From ZC4RG17 sp036380875 (GTDB taxonomy: Bacteria; Actinomycetota; Acidimicrobiia; Spongiisociales; ZC4RG35), in assembly GCA_036380875.1 (NCBI GenBank), contig DASVDX010000080.1, positions 1-64,000 on the forward strand: a stretch of 64,000 nt of DNA, in the 5' to 3' direction. Below, piece after piece: positions 37,743-50,681 of this stretch; positions within the stretch are counted from its first letter, which is position 1, and each line of letters starts with the position of its first letter. The position numbers and the translations under genes were made by a program. The notes under the pieces were generated by a model. That model was not told the origin of the DNA. It ran no database searches and was given only the letters and a program-made list of their open reading frames with translations.

Positions 37743-37824
37743 CAAGCCAATGGCTTGTGCTGTCGGGGACGTGGCGTCGTGTGGGACGACGGGTTGTCTG
37801 TCGTGGGGAGGTGACGCATCTCCC
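37743..37824 (+). ncRNA. Structured 5' leader of the oxoamine synthase gene (candidate)
   Basis: Three hairpins follow one another: CAAGCC/GGCTTG (37743-37757), CGTCGT/ACGACG (37775-37791) and GGGAG/CTCCC (37806-37824), ending 29 bases before the gene start. The tract between them is G-rich. It may be a cis-acting RNA, or simply stable GC-rich leader; I match it to no known riboswitch class. Confidence 0.25.
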
Positions 37825-37853
37825 TGACGGCGCGGGACAACTCGAGGAGAAGG

Positions 37854-39149
37854 ATGCGAGCCGGCACCGCCACACAACACGAACGCCTGATGCGAGTTCA
37901 TCGGCGCCACGCCGACCGGGCGACCGAGGCCGGTCTGACCGGGCTCCGGTTTTCCGACGTAGGCGACGGATCGATCATCCGCGTCGACGACCGGGACCTC
38001 GTGAACTTCGGCAACTGCTCCTATCTCGGGCTGAGCGTCGACCCCCGTCTGAAGCAGGGCGCCATCGAAGCCATCGAGCGGTTCGGGCCCCTGTACGCCT
38101 CATCGCAGATGTACGCCGCCGTCGAGCTCTACAACGAGCTCGAACAGCTGCTGGCGGAGATGACCGATGCCCGGGCGGTGGTGCTGCCCCCGACCACCAC
38201 GCTCGGCCATCTCGCCACCTTGCCGTCGCTGGTCGGCACCGATGACGTCGTGGTGCTCGACTCGCATTCGCATGCCTCGCTGCAGCTGACCGTTCAGGTG
38301 CTGGCCGGCCGCGGGATCCAGATCTGCCCCGTGCCCCACAACGACATGAGGAGGCTCACGGAGGCGGTCGACGAGGCTGCCAGCCGTCATCCACGGGTCT
38401 GGTACATCGCCGATGGCGTGTACTCGATGATGGGCGACTTCGCCCCAGTCGAAGAGATCTCCGCGCTGAAGAACCGCTATCCGAACCTGTACGTCTACTA
38501 CGACGACGCCCACGGCTTCTCCTGGCGGGGGGAGAAGGGCAGGGGCTTCGTCCTCGAAAACGTCACGCTCGACGAGCAGACGATCGTCGCCGCCGGCCTG
38601 GGCAAGGCCTTCGGCACGGGAGGAGCGGCGATCTTCTTCGGGGACCCCGAGCTGGCTTTGACCGTGAAGCGCATCGGCGGGCCGATGACCTTCTCCGGCC
38701 CCATCCATCCACCGACGCTGGGGGCGGCCATCGCCGCGGCCCGAATCCACCTCTCCGACGAGTACCTGATCCTGCGCCGGCGAATGGCGGATCAGATCAA
38801 GCTCGTCACCGCTCTCCTGGCCGAGCACCGGCTCCCGGTCACCTCGTGGGCGCCCACGCCGATATGGCAGGTGCGGGTGGGCGATTTCGACCGGATGCTC
38901 GAACTGACCCGGCGGATGCTCGACGACGGCTACTACGTGAACCCCACCGCCTTCCCGGTCGTGCCTCACGGCCACGCCGGCATCCGTTTCACGCATACAC
39001 TCAACAACACGGATGACCAGATCAGGGGCATGGTCGAGCGGCTGTCCGCCAACTACCGGGCTGTGGTGGGCGAGCCGGATACGGTGGTCGACCTCACCGA
39101 GATGGAGGGTGGGCCCGGGGTCGTCTCCGCCAGCTCTGCTGGCGCGTAA
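37854..39149 (+). CDS. Alpha-oxoamine synthase-family PLP enzyme
   Basis: This 431-residue fold-type I enzyme resembles KBL, BioF and serine palmitoyltransferase: FGNCSYLGLSVDPRLKQGAIEAIERFG, SSQMYAAVELYNELEQLLAE, DSHSHASLQL, YYDDAHGFSW and AAGLGKAFGTGGAAIFFGDP (PLP Lys). It would condense an acyl-CoA with an amino acid with loss of CO2. There are no biotin, threonine or sphingolipid genes nearby, so the product is unknown; a CqsA-like or lipid role is possible. The C-terminal 30 residues are extra. GAGGAGAAGG is a strong ribosome site before the ATG. Confidence 0.87.
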   Translation: MRAGTATQHERLMRVHRRHADRATEAGLTGLRFSDVGDGSIIRVDDRDLVNFGNCSYLGLSVDPRLKQGAIEAIERFGPLYASSQMYAAVELYNELEQLLAEMTDARAVVLPPTTTLGHLATLPSLVGTDDVVVLDSHSHASLQLTVQVLAGRGIQICPVPHNDMRRLTEAVDEAASRHPRVWYIADGVYSMMGDFAPVEEISALKNRYPNLYVYYDDAHGFSWRGEKGRGFVLENVTLDEQTIVAAGLGKAFGTGGAAIFFGDPELALTVKRIGGPMTFSGPIHPPTLGAAIAAARIHLSDEYLILRRRMADQIKLVTALLAEHRLPVTSWAPTPIWQVRVGDFDRMLELTRRMLDDGYYVNPTAFPVVPHGHAGIRFTHTLNNTDDQIRGMVERLSANYRAVVGEPDTVVDLTEMEGGPGVVSASSAGA

Positions 39150-39179
39150 TCGCGCTTCACCAAACGTTTGGGGGCGCCG

Positions 39180-40898
39180 ATGAATGAGGTCGTGCGCGCC
39201 ACCTTCTTCTCGTCTCCGATCCGGCGGCTGGCGACCTGTGTCGCCGTTGCGGTCCTGATCGGCGCGATCGCGACTGCCCTGCGACCTGGCCTGGGCGAAA
39301 CGGTGGGCCCGCCTCTGATGCTGGTCAACTACGTGATGGCCGGCTACCTATTCCTCCGCGGATCCAGGGTCTACGACGGCCGGGAACGGCTGGCCTGGCG
39401 TTTGATCGGCGTGGCGTGCTTCTTCGTCATCGCCGGGCTCCTGACGTTCGGGCTGGCGACGGTGGCCGGGTACACGATCCCCGCCTTCGGCCCCCTCGAC
39501 ACGTTCTTCATCATCGCCTATCTGATCTACCTGGCCGGCTTCTGGGTCCTGCCCCACCTCGACGGCATCCCCATCCGACGTCTTCGGGTTTTCGTCGACG
39601 GCATGGTGGGGGCGGTGGCAGTGGCCGTCCTCAGCTGGGTGTGGTTCCTCGACGAGATCCTCGAAGAGCTGAGCCATGCCACCTTCTGGGACGTGGTGAT
39701 CGGCGGTCTCTACCCCCTCATCGACGTGGTCACCCTGGTCGTCGTCATCGTGGTCACCTTGCGGCGCAGCACCTTGCGGTTCGACCCACGGGTGTTGCTG
39801 ATGGGGGCGGGCTTCGCCGTCCAGGCCGTCGCCGACCTGATCTATCTCCGCAACGGCATCGGCCAGTCGTTCGTCGAGGCCAACCCCAGCTATGCCGCCC
39901 TCCTCTTCGCCGGCGTGGCTTTCCTCGTGGCGGCCATCACTCTCGAGACGCCACCTCCGGCCCGCGAATACGCCGAGCGGGCGACTCCCTGGTGGGCGCT
40001 CATCGCCCCCTACGGGGCGGCGGTGCTCCTGATCGTCGTCCTCGTCGTTCGCATGATGGGAGTGGTCGACGCCGACAACCAGGACACCATCCAGCTGCTC
40101 GCCGGCGCGGTGGTGATCGTCTGCTTGATCATCTTCCGCCAGGCTCTGGCCATCCGCGAGACCAGAGAGCTCGTGGAGCAGCAGCGCTCCCAGCTCGTGT
40201 CGTCCATCTCCCACGAGCTCCGAACGCCGCTCACGGCCATGGTGGGCTTCCTCGACATCCTCGCCGACCCCGACCAGCAGATGGATCCCGAGGCGCGCAA
40301 GGAGCTGATCGGGATCGTCAACCAGCAGGCGAACTACATGGCGCGCATCGTCTCCGACCTGGTGATGCTCAACCGCGCCAACCCCGACCTGGGGCTGCAA
40401 GAGCGGGTGCACGACGTCAGAGAGGTCATCAAGGCGGCGGTGTCGAGCCTCGATGTGGAATCGAGCTCGGGCATCGACATCGAGGTCCAGACCGGGCTGG
40501 CCGCTCACTTCGACTCCGACCGCATCCACCAGATCCTCGTCAACCTCCTCACCAACGCCGCCCGTTACGGCGGCCCCCGCCGTCTGGTGGTGGCCAAGCG
40601 CGTCGGCGACGACCTGGTGCTCGAAGTCCACGACGACGGGCCCGGTGTTCCCAAGCGGTACGAGATCTTGATCTGGGACCGGTTCGAGCGCGGCGCCCAC
40701 CGCTACAACGCCGCCATCCCCGGATCCGGCATCGGCCTGGCCCTGGTGTCGATGTTGGTCAGGGCGCACGACGGCACCGTCGGCTACCGGCGCTCGGAGC
40801 GACTCGGCGGAGCCTGCTTCTCGGTGGTCTTGCCCGGCCGGGCCCGTACCGTGGCCCAGATCCCCAACCTGGAGCCCGTGGGTCGGCGCGACCCTTGA
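39180..40898 (+). CDS. Membrane-bound sensor histidine kinase
   Basis: This 572-residue protein has an N-terminal sensor of eight to nine helices (about 15-300; no periplasmic domain), then HisKA with the phospho-acceptor SSISHELRTPL (His345), and HATPase with the N box QILVNLLTNAARYG, DDGPGVP and GSGIGLALV. No response regulator gene is adjacent, so it is an orphan. The ATG at 39180 is preferred to a TTG at 39168. The stop overlaps the strong rpoB promoter at 40895. Confidence 0.9.
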   Translation: MNEVVRATFFSSPIRRLATCVAVAVLIGAIATALRPGLGETVGPPLMLVNYVMAGYLFLRGSRVYDGRERLAWRLIGVACFFVIAGLLTFGLATVAGYTIPAFGPLDTFFIIAYLIYLAGFWVLPHLDGIPIRRLRVFVDGMVGAVAVAVLSWVWFLDEILEELSHATFWDVVIGGLYPLIDVVTLVVVIVVTLRRSTLRFDPRVLLMGAGFAVQAVADLIYLRNGIGQSFVEANPSYAALLFAGVAFLVAAITLETPPPAREYAERATPWWALIAPYGAAVLLIVVLVVRMMGVVDADNQDTIQLLAGAVVIVCLIIFRQALAIRETRELVEQQRSQLVSSISHELRTPLTAMVGFLDILADPDQQMDPEARKELIGIVNQQANYMARIVSDLVMLNRANPDLGLQERVHDVREVIKAAVSSLDVESSSGIDIEVQTGLAAHFDSDRIHQILVNLLTNAARYGGPRRLVVAKRVGDDLVLEVHDDGPGVPKRYEILIWDRFERGAHRYNAAIPGSGIGLALVSMLVRAHDGTVGYRRSERLGGACFSVVLPGRARTVAQIPNLEPVGRRDP

Positions 40899-40924
40899 CG
40901 CCTTTCGCGATTGTGCGATAGGAT
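40895..40924 (+). promoter_or_regulatory. Putative rpoB promoter P1
   Basis: TTGACG (40895-40900) and TAGGAT (40919-40924) with an 18-base spacer make a near-consensus sigma70 promoter. The -35 hexamer overlaps the stop codon of the histidine kinase gene. Transcripts would carry a leader of about 200 bases before rpoB. Confidence 0.6.
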
Positions 40925-41031
40925 GCCCCCAGCCTTCCGGCCCTGAACGGTTCAATCGCCGTTCCGATTCGGGTAACGGAGCGGCGGCGTTTCTTCGCTC
41001 GGCGCACGCCGAGGGAATCGATCTACGCCGC

Positions 41032-41061
41032 TTGCGGTTTTATTTGCGCGTGTGATAGCAT
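41032..41061 (+). promoter_or_regulatory. Putative rpoB promoter P2
   Basis: TTGCGG (41032-41037) and TAGCAT (41056-41061) are 18 bases apart, giving a start near 41068 and a leader of about 60 bases. Together with P1 it would give rpoBC two independent promoters. Confidence 0.5.
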
Positions 41062-41127
41062 GCGCTCCTCTGCGTATCTCGTTGGCCATCACGCTCGCCC
41101 GTCGTTTCGGTATTCAAGGAGGCTCTT

Positions 41128-44100
41128 TTGGCTTCGCGCGTCGCTGAACGTCTCTCGTTCGCCAAGATCCCCGAGGTCCTTCCCCTCCCGGACCTGCTCG
41201 CCGTCCAGCACGAATCCTTCCAGTGGTTCCTCGAGGAGGGTCTGAAAGAGATCTTCGAAGAGATCAGCCCGATCGAGGACTTCACGGGTTCACTGGCGCT
41301 CGAGCTCACGGATCACCGCTTCGGGGATCCTCCGATGAGCATCGAGGAGTGCAAGGAGCGCGACGCCAACTATTCGCGGCCGTTGTTCGTCACCGCCCGG
41401 TTCATGAACCGGTCCACCGGGGAGATCAAGGAGCAGCAGGTCTTCTTGGGCGATTTCCCGATGATGACCGAAAAGGGCGTGTTCATCATCAACGGCACGG
41501 AGCGAGTCATCGTCTCCCAGCTCGTGCGGTCGCCTGGCGTCTACTTCGACTCCGCTCGGGACAAGACCTCTGACCGAATCATCTACAGCGGCAAGATCAT
41601 CCCCGGCCGGGGTGCGTGGCTCGAGTTCGACACCGACAAGCGCGACACGGTCGGCGTGCGCGTCGATCGGAAGCGACGGCAGTACGTGTCGGCTTTCCTG
41701 CGCGCGCTCGGCATCGCCGAGACCGACCAGGAGATCCTCGACCTGTTCGACGGCGCCGAGTCCATCCGCAACACCATCGAACGCGACCCTGCGGCCGACC
41801 GAGACGAGGCGCTGATCGACCTCTACCGGAAGCTGCGTCCCGGCGAGCCCACCACGGTCGAGTCGGCCCGTGGATTGATCCAGACCCTGTTCCGGAACCC
41901 GAAGCGCTACGACCTCACCCGGGTCGGCCGCTACAAGATCAGCCAGAAGTTCCAGGAGGACGTGCCCGAGGACTACCGGGCAGAGGGTCTGCAGCTCCTG
42001 CGCGACGAGGACATCATCGACACCATCCGCTATCTGGTCGCCCTCCATGCCGGCCAGGAGACCTTCGTCACCCACAAGGGCAAGGAGATCGCGGTCCGCA
42101 CCGACGACATCGACCACTTCGGCAACCGGCGCATCCGCACGGTGGGTGAGCTGATCCAGAACCAGGTCCGCGTCGGCCTCAGCCGCCTCGAGCGGGTGGT
42201 CAAGGAGCGGATGACGACCCAGGACCCGGATGCGATCACCCCGCAGAGCCTGATCAACATCCGGCCGGTCACCGCCGCCATCAAGGAGTTCTTCGGCACC
42301 AGCCAGCTGAGCCAGTTCATGGACCAGCCGAACCCGTTGGCCGGCCTGACCCATCGCCGTCGTCTCAACGCTCTCGGCCCCGGAGGCCTCAGCCGCGAGC
42401 GCGCCGGCTTCGAGGTGCGTGACGTGCACCCCTCCCACTACGGGCGCATGTGCCCGATCGAGACGCCGGAGGGCCCGAACATCGGCCTCATCGGCTCCCT
42501 CGCCACCTACGCCCGGGTGAACCGGTTCGGATTCATCGAGACGCCCTACCGCAAGGTCGAGAACGGGCGGGTGACCGACAAGGTGGAGTACCTGACCGCA
42601 ACCGAGGAAGAGCGCTACGTCATCGCCCAGGCCAACGCACCGCTCAACGAGGACGGCACCTTCAAGAACCCGCGGGCGCTGGTGCGCCTGGCGGGCGGTG
42701 AGGTCGACACCGTGCCCGTCGACCAGATCGACTACATGGACGTCTCGCCGAAGCAGATCGTGTCGGTGTCGACGGCCCTCATCCCGTTCCTCGAGCACGA
42801 CGATGCCAACCGCGCCTTGATGGGCTCCAACATGCAGCGCCAGGCTGTGCCGCTCCTCGAGGCCGATGCCCCGCTGGTCGGCACCGGAGTCGAGCAGCGC
42901 GCCGCCTACGACTCCGGCGACATGGTCATCTCGCCCGTCCACGGCGAGGTGGTCGAGGTCACGGGCGACCACATCGTCGTAAAGGAGAAGGACACCAATC
43001 GTAAGCACACCTTCACCCTGTCCAAGTTCGACCGGTCGAACCAGGGGACGGCGATCAACCAGAAGCCGATCGTCCGCGAGGGTCAGAAGGTGAAGGCCGG
43101 CGACGTCCTGGCCGACGGCCCCTCCACCGACAACGGCGAGCTGGCGCTGGGCCGCAACCTCCTGGTGGCGTTCATGCCGTGGCAGGGCCACAACTACGAG
43201 GACGCCATCATCGTCAGCGACCGATTGGTCAAAGACGACGTCCTCTCCTCGATCCACATCGAGGAGTACGAGATCGATGCCCGCGACACGAAGCTGGGCG
43301 CCGAGGAGATCACACGCGACATCCCCAACGTGGCCGAGGAGGTCCTGGCCAACCTCGACGAGGACGGGATCATCCGCATCGGCGCCGAAGTGGGTGCCGG
43401 CGACTACCTGGTCGGCAAGGTGACGCCGAAGGGTGAAACCGAGCTCACGCCCGAGGAGCGCCTGCTGCGGGCGATCTTCGGTGAAAAGGCCCGCGAGGTC
43501 CGTGACACCTCCCTCAAGGTGCCCCACGGCGAGTCCGGCAAGGTCATCGCCGTCAAGGTGTTCCGCCGGTCCGAGGGCTACGACCTCGCCCCCGGCGTCA
43601 ACGAGCTCGTCCGGGTGTACGTGGCGAAGCTGCGCAAAGTCTCCGAAGGCGACAAGCTCGCCGGCCGCCACGGCAACAAGGGAGTCATCGCCAAGATCCT
43701 CCCCGAGGAGGACATGCCGTTCCTGGCCGACGGCACGCCCGTCGACATCATCCTGTCGCCCCTGGGCGTCCCGTCCCGGATGAACCTCGGGCAGGTGCTC
43801 GAGACGCATCTCGGCTGGGCCGCCGCCCAGGGCTGGGAGGAGCTCGAGATCGAAAGCCCGGCCGCCAAGGGCGCCGAGCCGTGGACCAAGGTGGCCACCC
43901 CGGTGTTCGACGGCGCCAAGGAGAACGAGATCATGGAGCTGCTCTCCCACACCCGGCCCAATCGGGACGGAGAGCGCCTGGTCGGCCCCGACGGCAAGGC
44001 CACCCTCTACGACGGCCGCACCGGCGAGCCCTTCGACACGCCGATCACCGTCGGCTACATCTACATGCTGAAGCTGGTCCACCTCGTCGACGACAAGATC

Positions 44101-44502
44101 CATGCCCGGTCGACCGGCCCCTACTCGATGATCACCCAGCAGCCACTCGGTGGCAAGGCGCAGTTCGGTGGCCAGCGGTTCGGCGAAATGGAGGTGTGGG
44201 CTCTGGAGGCCTACGGCGCTGCCTATGCCCTCCAGGAGCTCCTCACCATCAAGTCCGACGACGTCCAGGGTCGTGTCAAGGTCTACGAGGCGATCGTCAA
44301 GGGAGCGAACATCCCCGAGCCGGGAATACCGGAGAGCTTCCGGGTGCTGGTGAAGGAGATGCAGAGCTTGGCCCTGTCGGTGGAGATGTTGTCCGCCGGC
44401 GAGGAAGTCGAGCTCCGGGAGCTGGAGGAGGACGCCTATCGACCTGCCGAGTCGCTCGGCATCGACCTCTCCCGGCCGGAGAGACCCGAGTCGCCGGTTT
44501 GA
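41128..44502 (+). CDS. rpoB: RNA polymerase beta subunit
   Basis: This 1124-residue subunit of the core enzyme has the expected blocks, including the rifampicin region (FFGTSQLSQFMDQPNPL, then THRRRLNALGPGGLSRERAG), CPIETPEGPNIGLIGSLA, RHGNKGVI with the active-site Lys and the C-terminal SFRVLVKEMQSL. It starts with TTG, supported by AAGGAGG at 41116-41122. Residue 414 (codon AAC, 42367-42369) is Asn where E. coli has Ser531. The gene does not follow rplJ-rplL as usual but an orphan kinase; rpoC follows 54 bases later. Confidence 0.98.
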   Translation: MASRVAERLSFAKIPEVLPLPDLLAVQHESFQWFLEEGLKEIFEEISPIEDFTGSLALELTDHRFGDPPMSIEECKERDANYSRPLFVTARFMNRSTGEIKEQQVFLGDFPMMTEKGVFIINGTERVIVSQLVRSPGVYFDSARDKTSDRIIYSGKIIPGRGAWLEFDTDKRDTVGVRVDRKRRQYVSAFLRALGIAETDQEILDLFDGAESIRNTIERDPAADRDEALIDLYRKLRPGEPTTVESARGLIQTLFRNPKRYDLTRVGRYKISQKFQEDVPEDYRAEGLQLLRDEDIIDTIRYLVALHAGQETFVTHKGKEIAVRTDDIDHFGNRRIRTVGELIQNQVRVGLSRLERVVKERMTTQDPDAITPQSLINIRPVTAAIKEFFGTSQLSQFMDQPNPLAGLTHRRRLNALGPGGLSRERAGFEVRDVHPSHYGRMCPIETPEGPNIGLIGSLATYARVNRFGFIETPYRKVENGRVTDKVEYLTATEEERYVIAQANAPLNEDGTFKNPRALVRLAGGEVDTVPVDQIDYMDVSPKQIVSVSTALIPFLEHDDANRALMGSNMQRQAVPLLEADAPLVGTGVEQRAAYDSGDMVISPVHGEVVEVTGDHIVVKEKDTNRKHTFTLSKFDRSNQGTAINQKPIVREGQKVKAGDVLADGPSTDNGELALGRNLLVAFMPWQGHNYEDAIIVSDRLVKDDVLSSIHIEEYEIDARDTKLGAEEITRDIPNVAEEVLANLDEDGIIRIGAEVGAGDYLVGKVTPKGETELTPEERLLRAIFGEKAREVRDTSLKVPHGESGKVIAVKVFRRSEGYDLAPGVNELVRVYVAKLRKVSEGDKLAGRHGNKGVIAKILPEEDMPFLADGTPVDIILSPLGVPSRMNLGQVLETHLGWAAAQGWEELEIESPAAKGAEPWTKVATPVFDGAKENEIMELLSHTRPNRDGERLVGPDGKATLYDGRTGEPFDTPITVGYIYMLKLVHLVDDKIHARSTGPYSMITQQPLGGKAQFGGQRFGEMEVWALEAYGAAYALQELLTIKSDDVQGRVKVYEAIVKGANIPEPGIPESFRVLVKEMQSLALSVEMLSAGEEVELRELEEDAYRPAESLGIDLSRPERPESPV

Positions 44503-44556
44503 TTTCCGACTTGCGAGCAGTGAGACAGAGGCGAGGAACGAGAGCACAGGGGACAC

Positions 44557-48537
<3,981 letters not shown>

Positions 48538-48557
48538 TCCCCTCGCCTCTCTCACTC

Positions 48558-48585
48558 GAACGGCCGCCCTTCGGGGCGGCCGTTC
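48558..48585 (+). terminator. Intrinsic terminator after rpoC
   Basis: GAACGGCCGCCC (48558-48569) pairs perfectly with GGGCGGCCGTTC (48574-48585) around a TTCG tetraloop, 20 bases after the rpoC stop. The U-tract is weak (GTCGTGTC), as often in high-GC genomes. It would separate rpoBC from the nfeD-slipin pair. Confidence 0.7.
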
Positions 48586-48623
48586 GTCGTGTCGGAGGTT
48601 CGCCTCGCCGCCATACTCGGGAC

Positions 48624-49898
48624 ATGAGGTCGCTTCTGGCCGTGCTCACTGCGGCGCTCGCCTGGCTCGTGCTGGGCGGCGCGGCCGGCGCGGCGACCGA
48701 CGCCGGCGTGCTGCTGCTCGAGGTGGAGGGGCCGATCACCCCTGTCGTGTCCGACTACATCGCCGACGGGATCGAGGAAGCGCGGGAGCGCTCGCTGCCG
48801 ATGGTCGTGCGCCTCGACACTCCCGGAGGGCTCGACACCTCGATGCGGGAGATCGTGCAGTCGTTCCTCAACTCACCGGTGCCGGTGATCGTCTATGTCG
48901 CCCCGGAGGGGGCACGGGCGGCCTCGGCCGGGACGTTCATAACGATGGCGGCACACGTGGCGGCGATGGCCCCGGCGACGTCGATCGGGGCGGCCACACC
49001 GGTCGACCTCCAGGGAGGGGAGATCACCGACAAGGTGATCAACGACGCCGCCGCCTTCGCCGTCTCACTCGCCGAACGCCGGGGGAGGGACGCCGAGTTC
49101 GCCGAGGACGCCGTGAGAGAGGGGGCGTCGATCACGGCGTCCGAAGCAGTGGAGAGAGGAGTCGTCGACCTGGTGGCAGACGACCTGGACCAACTCCTCG
49201 AGGAGGTCGACGGCAGGGAGGTGGTCGTCGGCGGTGAGACCACGGTGTTGCGGACGTCTCCCGGGGTCGTGGAACGCTATGACGTCGGGGTGTTCCGCCA
49301 GGTCCTCGCCCGGATCGCCGACCCCAACATCGCCTTCCTGCTCTTGTCCTTCGGCACGCTCGCCATCATCTACGAGGCCGCCAACCCGGGGATCGGTTTC
49401 GCCGGAATCGCCGGCGTCATCGCCATCCTTCTCGGCTTTTTCGCCCTCAGCGTGCTGCCAGTGACGGCCGTCGGGGTGGCGCTCCTGGTGCTCGCCGCTG
49501 CCCTGTTCATCGGGGAGATCTTCGTTCCCGGGGTCGGGGCGCTGGCGGCCGGCGGCACCATCGCCCTCCTACTGGCCGGCCTCTTCCTGTTCGAAGATGC
49601 CCCGTCCGTGCGGCCACCCATCCTGTGGCCTACGGCACTCATCCTGGGGTTGGCGAGCGCCATCGCCGGGCGCATGGCATGGCGGGCCCGGAAGGCGCCG
49701 CCGTCCACCGGTATCGAGACCCTGATCGGCAGGGAGGTTATGGTCCAGCCCAGGGATGGCTCGTCGGGCGACGTGTTCGTCGACGGGGCGTGGTGGAAGG
49801 TCCGTCCCGAGTCGGGCGAGTTGGACGCAGGGCCCGCCGAGGTGGTGGGTGTCGACGGGTTGACCCTGATCGTGAGAGGAAAGAGGAGCGAGACATGA
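48624..49898 (+). CDS. NfeD-family membrane serine protease (ClpP-class)
   Basis: This 424-residue long-form NfeD has a signal peptide (about 1-25), a ClpP/SppA-like protease domain (about 28-215), four to five helices (about 235-370) and an OB-fold NfeD C-terminal domain (about 375-424). The likely catalytic Ser is in RAASAGTFITMAAH and the Lys in TDKVINDAAAFAVSLAERRGR. Such proteins cleave the C-terminal hydrophobic segments of partner slipins. The ATG at 48624 is used; it overlaps the slipin gene by four bases. Confidence 0.92.
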   Translation: MRSLLAVLTAALAWLVLGGAAGAATDAGVLLLEVEGPITPVVSDYIADGIEEARERSLPMVVRLDTPGGLDTSMREIVQSFLNSPVPVIVYVAPEGARAASAGTFITMAAHVAAMAPATSIGAATPVDLQGGEITDKVINDAAAFAVSLAERRGRDAEFAEDAVREGASITASEAVERGVVDLVADDLDQLLEEVDGREVVVGGETTVLRTSPGVVERYDVGVFRQVLARIADPNIAFLLLSFGTLAIIYEAANPGIGFAGIAGVIAILLGFFALSVLPVTAVGVALLVLAAALFIGEIFVPGVGALAAGGTIALLLAGLFLFEDAPSVRPPILWPTALILGLASAIAGRMAWRARKAPPSTGIETLIGREVMVQPRDGSSGDVFVDGAWWKVRPESGELDAGPAEVVGVDGLTLIVRGKRSET

Positions 49899-50674
49899 AC
49901 ATCGACGCGTTGATCGGATGGGTGATCGCCGCCCTGGTGGTCCTCGCCATAGTGCGAGCATCCATCCACATCATCCCCGAGTACGAACGGGCGGTTCTGT
50001 TCCGGCTCGGTCGCGTGGTGGGTTCGGCGCGAGGCCCGGGTCTGATCTTCATCATCCCGATCGTCGACCGGCTGGTGCGGGTCAGCCTTCGCACCGTGAC
50101 CCTCGACATCCCTCCCCAGGACATCATCACCAAGGACAACGTCACGGTACGCGTCAATGCCGTCTGCTATTTCCGGGTCATCGACGCCAACCGCGCCATC
50201 CTCGAGATCGAGGACTACCGGTTCGCAACCTCTCAGATCGCCCAGACCACCCTACGGAGCATCATCGGCCAGGTCGATCTCGACGAATTGCTCGTCAACC
50301 GCGACGAGATCAACCGGCGCCTCCAGCACATCATCGACGAGATCACCGACCCGTGGGGGGTGAAGGTGGCGATCGTCGAGGTCAAGGACGTGGAGCTGCC
50401 GGACTCCATGCGCCGCGCCATGGCCCGCCAGGCGGAGGCGGAGCGGGAGCGGCGCGCCAAGGTCATCCACGCCCAGGGCGAGAAGGAAGCCGCTCAGACC
50501 CTCGCCGAAGCCGCTGAGCTGCTCGAGGATCGTCCGGCGGCCTTGCAGTTGAGGATCCTCCAGACGATGACGGAGGTGGCGGCGGAGCAGAACTCGACTC
50601 TCATCTTCCCGCTCCCGATGGAGCTGCTGCGGTCGCTGGAGCGCTTCGCTGGTCCCCGGGACGAGGATCGATGA
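49895..50674 (+). CDS. Slipin / stomatin-like SPFH protein
   Basis: This 259-residue membrane protein has one N-terminal helix (about 5-25) and an SPFH/Band 7 domain (IIPEYERAVLFRLGRVVG, GLIFIIPIVDRLVRVSLRT, DIPPQDIITKDNVTVRVNAVCYFRV, IIGQVDLDELLVNRDEINRRL) followed by a helical AERERRAKVIHAQGEKEA segment. It forms membrane microdomains and is the usual partner of NfeD. The start is coupled to nfeD. The ends of this and the convergent hydroxyisourate hydrolase are 7 bases apart. Confidence 0.94.
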   Translation: MNIDALIGWVIAALVVLAIVRASIHIIPEYERAVLFRLGRVVGSARGPGLIFIIPIVDRLVRVSLRTVTLDIPPQDIITKDNVTVRVNAVCYFRVIDANRAILEIEDYRFATSQIAQTTLRSIIGQVDLDELLVNRDEINRRLQHIIDEITDPWGVKVAIVEVKDVELPDSMRRAMARQAEAERERRAKVIHAQGEKEAAQTLAEAAELLEDRPAALQLRILQTMTEVAAEQNSTLIFPLPMELLRSLERFAGPRDEDR

Positions 50675-50681
50675 TCAGGCT

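Noticed and set aside
37619..37853. ydaO (c-di-AMP) or similar riboswitch upstream of the VanW-like cell-wall gene.
   Set aside because: I find none of the conserved ydaO core on the minus strand; the hairpins face the oxoamine synthase gene instead.
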